From: JANRLF01 sp033762815
GTDB lineage: Bacteria; Bacteroidota; Bacteroidia; Chitinophagales; CAIOSU01
NCBI GenBank assembly: GCA_033762815.1
Contig: JANRLF010000008.1
Location: 62,001-126,000, forward strand
DNA length: 64,000 nt
Direction: 5' to 3'
In this document: positions 59,306-64,000 of the stretch, piece by piece
How positions within the stretch are numbered: position 1 is the first letter of the stretch
How the letters are laid out: every line of letters begins with the position of its first letter
Position numbers and translations under genes: made by a program
The notes under the pieces: model-generated
Databases searched by the model: none
Told to the model about the DNA's origin: nothing
The model's input: only the letters and a program-made list of their open reading frames with translations

Positions 59306-59460
59306 TAGATAGGTTACCATCCCACGTTTGGCTTAACGAAATCAAGGTGGAGTCACCATTTATAGTTTTTTCCCATAAGGATGCTTCCTTGGTCCTTAGG
59401 AGGAAATTCGAACAGAATGGTATGGGGTTCAACCCTGTTCACAACAAGCCTTCGCAGTAA
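59296..59460 (+). CDS. Small ORF of 54 codons after the efflux operon
   Basis: A frame begins at ATG 59296, ten bases before the channel-gene stop, and runs to TAA at 59458-59460: MEVIDRLPSHVWLNEIKVES then PFIVFSHKDASLVLRRKFEQ and NGMGFNPVHNKPSQ. Amino-acid composition is that of a folded protein, and it is translationally coupled to the channel gene. It has no signal peptide or membrane segment. Family not recognised; it may be an unannotated small gene or a fragment. Confidence 0.45.
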   Translation: MEVIDRLPSHVWLNEIKVESPFIVFSHKDASLVLRRKFEQNGMGFNPVHNKPSQ

Positions 59461-59470
59461 TATGCAGCTA

Positions 59471-59487
59471 CTCAATACTTGATACTT
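59471..59487. repeat. Dispersed repeat shared with the tpiA region
   Basis: ctcaatacttgatactt is identical to a string at about 47297-47313 on the other strand. In both places it includes the stop codon of a minus-strand gene. Confidence 0.8.
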
Positions 59488-61040
59488 AACAGCTTATTGT
59501 ATTGCCCGCTGAGGGTGCTCAATTTCAACACATACGTACCTTGTGCTAGCTGCTGGGTGACTTGTATAGAAATGCCATGACTTAAGTCGGTAGCGGCTTC
59601 CATAATTACTTTCCCTGCCAAATCGAATATCTGATATTTCAATAACGGCTCCTTAGCCAACCATTTTATAGTAAAACGCCCATCGCTAGGATTAGGATAA
59701 ACCTGCATTAGGTCATTGGCAGTTGGTTCATTGATAGCCGTGGGTTGGGTACCCAGTGCCTTAGCAGCATTAATGCGCCCCGTACCCAATTGCCCTGCCA
59801 AGCCAGTATTCAATAGGTCAATATTATCGGCGGTATTCTTGATTTGGTTCATCACTTGGTCAGGCCCCCAACCGGAGTTTTGCGATAATACCAAGGCTGC
59901 AAGTCCCGCCACCAAAGGGCAGGCCATAGAGGTACCGCTGCTATTGCCATAAGCATTGTCGCTGTTGGCAATAGTACTATAAATGCTATTGCCAGGTGCC
60001 ATTACGTCAATACTGTTGCCGTAATTAGAATAAGATGCTTTTATATCCAAACCATCGGTCGCCCCTACTGACAATACATGGTCAAAAGCTGCCGGATAAA
60101 ATGGGGTTGATACATTTTCGTTGCCGGCCGCAGCCACCAATACAATCCCTTTGGCATAAGCCGCATTGATTAAATTCTGCCCTGTTACAAAACCTGCTTC
60201 ATCGCCGCCCCAGGACATGCTAATCACGTGGGCACCGGCCATCATGGCATAATAAACCCCATCATAGGCATTGGTAAGGGTGCGGCCGGAATCGGCACTG
60301 TTATCTGGCGCGCACTTTACGGGCATAATACTAATATTGAATCCAATGGAAGCAATACCAGTACTATTATCGGTCACCGCACCGGCAATGCCCGCACAAT
60401 GGGTGCCATGGCTGAAAAAACTGCCATTAGGAAATGTGGGAGGGCTTGGATTGTTGTCATTATCAGCTACGTCCCAACCCCGTATATCATTTGGATAGTC
60501 GTCAAACAAGCCCGAATTGGGGATGGGATTAATCCAAATGTTAGCAGCTAGGTCTTCATGCGTAGTGCGCACCCCATTATCCACTATAGCCACCACTATG
60601 TTGGGGTCTCCTTGCGATACGTTCCAGGCATCGGGGGCAAAGATCTTCAGCAATCCATACTGCCTACTATCCAAATCATTGGGAGTATATTGAACGTCGA
60701 AGGTCTTTACCAAAGGCTCTTTTTCGCAAAACTCCACATAAGGTAAAGCCTCCATTGCCGTTATCAAAGTATTGACCATAGCATGGTTGTTAAACCTGAT
60801 ACGATAGGTATGGTTAAGTACCACATTCAGGCTATCAAAGGGCCTTTCAATGGTATCCATGGCAAATTGGCCGTACATCAGGTTCAAGGCGGCATCATTG
60901 CTGCGCTGCGTGCGCAAATCCACATTCGAAGTGTCCTTTACTTTCACATATAATACACCGTCCCTGAAATTGCTATCGACTACTTGGGCGGTGAGCTGCA
61001 ATGTAGCCATGCAGCATAAGAGGATAACTAGATTTTTCAT
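59472..61040 (-). CDS. Secreted subtilisin-like protease (S8) with T9SS sorting domain
   Basis: The 522-aa precursor has a signal peptide (LVILLCCMATLQLTAQ), a pro-region (to about 130), the S8 domain with Asp154 (AIVDNGVR), His211 (FSHGTHCAG) and a Ser near 370 (SSGTSMACP), and a short type A sorting domain (VYPNPSDGRFTIKW...LLSIKY). It is closer in layout to pyrolysin/subtilisin-type proteases than the 795-aa one at 25 kb and lacks its long insert. The upstream ATG at 61070 is not used because it adds residues before the signal peptide. A hairpin lies in the leader. Confidence 0.92.
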   Translation of the reverse strand: MKNLVILLCCMATLQLTAQVVDSNFRDGVLYVKVKDTSNVDLRTQRSNDAALNLMYGQFAMDTIERPFDSLNVVLNHTYRIRFNNHAMVNTLITAMEALPYVEFCEKEPLVKTFDVQYTPNDLDSRQYGLLKIFAPDAWNVSQGDPNIVVAIVDNGVRTTHEDLAANIWINPIPNSGLFDDYPNDIRGWDVADNDNNPSPPTFPNGSFFSHGTHCAGIAGAVTDNSTGIASIGFNISIMPVKCAPDNSADSGRTLTNAYDGVYYAMMAGAHVISMSWGGDEAGFVTGQNLINAAYAKGIVLVAAAGNENVSTPFYPAAFDHVLSVGATDGLDIKASYSNYGNSIDVMAPGNSIYSTIANSDNAYGNSSGTSMACPLVAGLAALVLSQNSGWGPDQVMNQIKNTADNIDLLNTGLAGQLGTGRINAAKALGTQPTAINEPTANDLMQVYPNPSDGRFTIKWLAKEPLLKYQIFDLAGKVIMEAATDLSHGISIQVTQQLAQGTYVLKLSTLSGQYNKLLSIKY

Positions 61041-61052
61041 ACGGCAAGGAAA

Positions 61053-61069
61053 TGATAGGTTTCCTATCA
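61053..61069. repeat. Inverted repeat upstream of the protease gene
   Basis: TGATAGG-TTT-CCTATCA at 61053-61069, 13 bases before the start codon. Could be an operator or a leader hairpin that shields the start; unsupported otherwise. Confidence 0.35.
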
Positions 61070-61228
61070 ATATTAATGCCCTTTTTATTTAAGTCCATTA
61101 GGACTTTAGTGTTAAAACTTGCATTATATGATTTTGTCACTTTACAATTGACCTCAAAATGACTCAAAAACAAAACATCATCCATCATTAAAAAATGTGT
61201 ATGTTAGCAGCGGGTCAACGGTACACAT

Positions 61229-62524
61229 TTGCAATCTCCATCCCTACGCAATATCGTTGCAGGCCTCATCTGCCTATGTGCCAGCTTTGGGGCAAAGCCT
61301 TTGGCTGCCAGCCCTGACAGCATTGTAGCCCCGCCAAAATATCTCCTTCGCATAGATTCCTTGGTAAATTTTTTGGTAGACGACTGCGATACATTGACTA
61401 TTAAACAAATCATCAAACAAAAGAACAGCCTTGAGTTTGAACAGTTGGAACACCAAGGCTCTTATGTGTTAAGCAATACACAAGCCGCCCATTGGTTGGC
61501 GTTTCAAATGGAAAACAGCAGCAAACAGCCTTTGCGCCTGGTAGTGGAACTAGACAATGCCCGCCTAGATAGCGTGCTAATGTATGCAGTGCTGAAGGAT
61601 AGTGTGATGGAGCATAAAGTGGCCGGCAAAAAGATAAGCCCAGCCTTGTGGGACATGCGCACGCGCAACCCTGCTTTTCAGGTGGACATTCCCGCTGGCA
61701 GAAACCGACAACTATACTTTAAGGTGAAACACTCCGAACATACCCGTATACCATTGAAGGTATATACTAGGGCAGAATTTGAGACCTATAAGGATAAAAC
61801 CAACCTCATCTTCACGCTATTCTATGGCATCTTGTTCGTCATAGTGGTACATAACTTCTTTTTGTTTTTGGCACACCGTGATTTTACCTATCTTATGTAC
61901 CTGCTTGTGAACGGGGTTATGGCAGTACTGCTCATGAACCTGAACGGCTTTCCATTTCAATATGCGGAGCTTACCATACTGAAAATGCATGACTTGCGCA
62001 TAATTTACGCCTTGCTTGCTTACCTGTTCTTACTTTTCACCATTGGATATCTGCGACTTAGGCGAACTGATAAGATATTGTTTTACGGCTTTTCTACCAG
62101 TGCTTTCTTGTTCCCTATACTTGCTGCAGTGTTCCTATACCTCGCCATGGACATGGAACGGTTGCAGTGGTATATGTTAGGGGCTTTACTGGTACTGCTG
62201 TTTGTTGGAGCTTTGTACCAACTACAACGCCACCGCTACCGCCCTACTTGGCATTATCTGTCTGCCATGTGGGTGTTGTTACTGGGCGTCTCGTTTTACC
62301 TATTGGCCTTAACTGGTAAGTTTCCTGCCAATTTTTGGATGGAATATGCCCTGCAGGTAGGTATTATTTTATGCGTCAGCCTATTGTCAATGGGCCTTAG
62401 CGAGCGGCAGAAATTGATTGACAAGGAAAAGGAAGGCGGCAGGCAACGAGCTACTTACATTTCCGAACTCATGGATTTCCTTAAGGAATTGCACCAAAAT
62501 CCCGATGGGGAAAAGACTGCTTAG
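61229..62524 (+). CDS. 7TMR-DISM receptor protein without output domain
   Basis: The 431-aa protein has a signal-like N-terminus, a periplasmic DISMED2-type beta domain (about 45-190, AHWLAFQMENSSKQPLRLVVELDN and RQLYFKVKHSEHTRIPLKVYT segments) and seven membrane helices (about 190-390), then ends after a 40-residue coiled tail (KLIDKEKEGGRQRATY...). These receptors normally carry a kinase or cyclase domain; here none is present, so it must signal through a partner. Start is TTG at 61229, lying in the right arm of an inverted repeat (AAATGTGTA at 61193-61201, TACACATTT at 61222-61230). Its stop overlaps that of the SUI1 gene. Confidence 0.82.
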   Translation: MQSPSLRNIVAGLICLCASFGAKPLAASPDSIVAPPKYLLRIDSLVNFLVDDCDTLTIKQIIKQKNSLEFEQLEHQGSYVLSNTQAAHWLAFQMENSSKQPLRLVVELDNARLDSVLMYAVLKDSVMEHKVAGKKISPALWDMRTRNPAFQVDIPAGRNRQLYFKVKHSEHTRIPLKVYTRAEFETYKDKTNLIFTLFYGILFVIVVHNFFLFLAHRDFTYLMYLLVNGVMAVLLMNLNGFPFQYAELTILKMHDLRIIYALLAYLFLLFTIGYLRLRRTDKILFYGFSTSAFLFPILAAVFLYLAMDMERLQWYMLGALLVLLFVGALYQLQRHRYRPTWHYLSAMWVLLLGVSFYLLALTGKFPANFWMEYALQVGIILCVSLLSMGLSERQKLIDKEKEGGRQRATYISELMDFLKELHQNPDGEKTA

Positions 62525-62859
62525 CGCAATTTTACCTTGTAGCCCCCAGCCTTCAATATCTCTGCTATTTTATCCTTGAATTCGCCCTGAATCAAAATTT
62601 GCCCGTCCTTTTCGGCCCCTCCTACCCCACACTTGTTTTTCAGCGTACGGGCAAGCTCCTTCAAATCATCGGCGGTACCAATAAAACCATCCACTACCGT
62701 AACCGATTTACCGCCCCGTAGCTTGCGGTCAATGCTCACCGTCAGTTGCTGCTGCCCCGGTTGCAGTGTCTCTTGAGCATCATCCGGCGATTGTTGGTAC
62801 TCGTAGTCTGGGTTGGTACTATATACTACGCCTTCCCTGTTTTGTTGTTTCTTTGCCAT
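62521..62859 (-). CDS. SUI1/YciH-family translation initiation factor
   Basis: A 112-aa protein with the eIF1/SUI1 fold at 39-112: KLRGGKSVTVVDGFIG, ELARTLKNKCGVGG and DGQILIQGEFKDKIAEIL. YciH-type proteins influence start-codon selection. The N-terminal 38 residues are variable. It converges on the 7TMR gene with stop codons overlapping by four bases. Confidence 0.93.
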   Translation of the reverse strand: MAKKQQNREGVVYSTNPDYEYQQSPDDAQETLQPGQQQLTVSIDRKLRGGKSVTVVDGFIGTADDLKELARTLKNKCGVGGAEKDGQILIQGEFKDKIAEILKAGGYKVKLR

Positions 62860-62944
62860 TACACTAAATTACGTAGAAAACGCATTCCCCCTTATCCATG
62901 TTTATTGCTAAAATCGTAGCTTAGAACAATAGTTAGATATTGGC

Positions 62945-64000
62945 ATGAAGCACATTCTGTTATTAGGCGGGGGCAAATCGAGCACGGTATTAATGAATTA
63001 TTTATTGGAACGGGCAGGTGAAGAACAATGGCAGCTTACCATTGGCGATATGCAGCCTGAGCTCATCCGCTCCAAAACCAAGGATAGCACCCGTGCCACG
63101 GTAGTACAATTTAACCTGTCGGATGCGGCTCAACTGCAATCGCTGGTGAAACAGGCAGATTTGGTGATATCCATGTTGCCCGCCATGTTCCATCCCTTGG
63201 TGGCAAAGGAATGCCTCAGGCAGGGTCGTAATATGGTTACGGCCAGTTATGTGTCGGACGATATGCGCACCATGGCCAAGGACGTGGAAGCAGCAGGCCT
63301 CTTGTTCCTGAACGAAATGGGCGTTGACCCGGGCATTGACCACATGTCTGCCATGAAAGTGATTGACGAAATAAGGGCCAAAGGAGGCAAAATGACTGCT
63401 TTTGAGAGTTTTACGGGGGGATTGCTGGCACCTGAAAGCGAAAAAGACAACCCTTGGCGCTATAAATTCACCTGGAACCCAAGAAATGTGGTATTGGCTG
63501 GGCAAGGAGTGGCCAAGTTCATCCAAATGGGCCAGTACAAATACATTCCCTATCACAGGCTCTTCAGACGTACGGAACTGATTAATATTCCCGGCTATGG
63601 CATGTTCGAAGGCTACGGCAACCGCGATTCGTTAGGCTATAGGGAACAATATGGCCTACAGGATGTGCATACCATGTACAGGGGCACCTTAAGGCGGCCG
63701 GGGTTCTGCCGTTCATGGGATGTTTTCGTAAGCCTTGGTGCCACTGACGATAGTTACATTATCCAAGAATCGGAAACAATGACCTACCGCCAGTTCATCA
63801 ATTCCTTCTTGGCCTATCATCCTACCGATTCCGTGGAGCTGAAACTGGCACATTACTTACGCCTTGACCTGGACAGCGAAGAAATGTATAAACTGCAGTG
63901 GCTGGGAATTTTTGATGACAAGCCCATCGGACTGAAAAATGCCACCCCCGCGCAAATACTGCAGAAGATTTTGGAAGATAAGTGGAGCTTGGAACCTGAT
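62945..64000 (+). CDS. Saccharopine-dehydrogenase-family protein, 3' end outside the window
   Basis: The frame opens at ATG 62945 (MKHILLLGGGKSSTVLMNYL) and stays open for 352 codons to the window end. It has the N-terminal Rossmann motif LLLGGGKSS, DLVISMLPAMFHPLVAKECL, and LNEMGVDPGIDHMSAMKVID, as in lysine-ketoglutarate reductase/saccharopine dehydrogenase C-terminal-type enzymes that act in lysine metabolism. Bacteroidota homologues are usually about 440 aa, so about 90 residues are missing. Confidence 0.9.
   Translation, partial: MKHILLLGGGKSSTVLMNYLLERAGEEQWQLTIGDMQPELIRSKTKDSTRATVVQFNLSDAAQLQSLVKQADLVISMLPAMFHPLVAKECLRQGRNMVTASYVSDDMRTMAKDVEAAGLLFLNEMGVDPGIDHMSAMKVIDEIRAKGGKMTAFESFTGGLLAPESEKDNPWRYKFTWNPRNVVLAGQGVAKFIQMGQYKYIPYHRLFRRTELINIPGYGMFEGYGNRDSLGYREQYGLQDVHTMYRGTLRRPGFCRSWDVFVSLGATDDSYIIQESETMTYRQFINSFLAYHPTDSVELKLAHYLRLDLDSEEMYKLQWLGIFDDKPIGLKNATPAQILQKILEDKWSLEPD

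Noticed and set aside
63002..63556. A 184-codon minus-strand frame at the right end
   Set aside because: It is antisense to the saccharopine-dehydrogenase-family gene, which has clear family motifs in the plus frame.

Overview
This 64-kb window comes from a chromosome of a member of the Bacteroidota. Four large secreted proteins end in type IX secretion sorting domains: three with the VYPNPS-type domain and one with the gliding-motility-associated type. Promoters follow the Bacteroidota -33/-7 pattern (TTG, 19-20 bp, TAnnTTTG). Several families are typical of the phylum: DUF5777 barrel, alternative GlmU, fused E1 dehydrogenase, DUF1599, BT_3928-like membrane protein and SUI1. The sequence does not let me name a genus. 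Most of the window is housekeeping, tightly packed and in order; I see no prophage, insertion sequence or CRISPR array.

Layout. 1-8.3 kb: a small repeat lipoprotein, prs-rplY, pth, apt, then on the minus strand an outer-membrane protein, lipA and lpdA, followed by OsmC and TerC genes. 8.3-15.1 kb: TPR lipoprotein, ammonium channel, and a minus-strand run of a 909-aa T9SS adhesin-like protein, riboflavin synthase and a nitronate-monooxygenase-like enzyme. 15.2-21.1 kb: succinate dehydrogenase/fumarate reductase genes C-A-(lactonase, GH105)-B; two carbohydrate genes split the sdh set. 21.3-31 kb: conserved unknown, an 11-bp tandem repeat block, HIT protein, a two-gene Fe-S membrane oxidoreductase, a secreted subtilase, a phosphoribosyltransferase and a secreted phosphodiesterase-like protein that seems to have lost catalytic residues. 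31-36.5 kb: folP back to back with DUF1599, a DoxX-like protein, a lone peptide-type permease, trpS and a deoxynucleoside kinase.

36.6-37.2 kb holds tRNA-Asp, its terminator and a GIY-YIG nuclease gene, followed by a second, broken copy of the tRNA 3' half, terminator and nuclease start (122-bp exact repeat, 350-bp period, with a GC-rich palindrome in the tRNA relic). This is the most mobile-looking structure in the window. 37.2-48.9 kb: fused E1 2-oxo-acid dehydrogenase, then a minus-strand operon glmU-like/tpiA/prmA/1776-aa giant secreted protein/methyltransferase, and rpmE2. 49-50.1 kb: an RNase-H-like YkuK gene followed by an AT-rich two-gene cassette (two-TM protein plus a 44-aa proline/lysine-rich protein) that has the look of an accessory system. 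50.1-52.1 kb: DUF5777/YceI/cytochrome c module. 52.3-59.5 kb: OB-fold protein, small His-containing protein, complete RND efflux pump and a previously unlisted 54-codon ORF. 59.5-64 kb: second secreted subtilase, an orphan 7TMR-DISM receptor, SUI1, and the first 352 codons of a saccharopine-dehydrogenase-family gene that runs off the window.

Functional links: lipA and lpdA supply lipoate chemistry and E3 for 2-oxo-acid dehydrogenases, of which the fused E1 is another part; prs makes the PRPP used by apt and the PyrR-like transferase. Genome style: at least five convergent gene pairs have touching or overlapping stop codons, one divergent pair has start codons in direct contact (CATATG), and about six genes appear to start with TTG.
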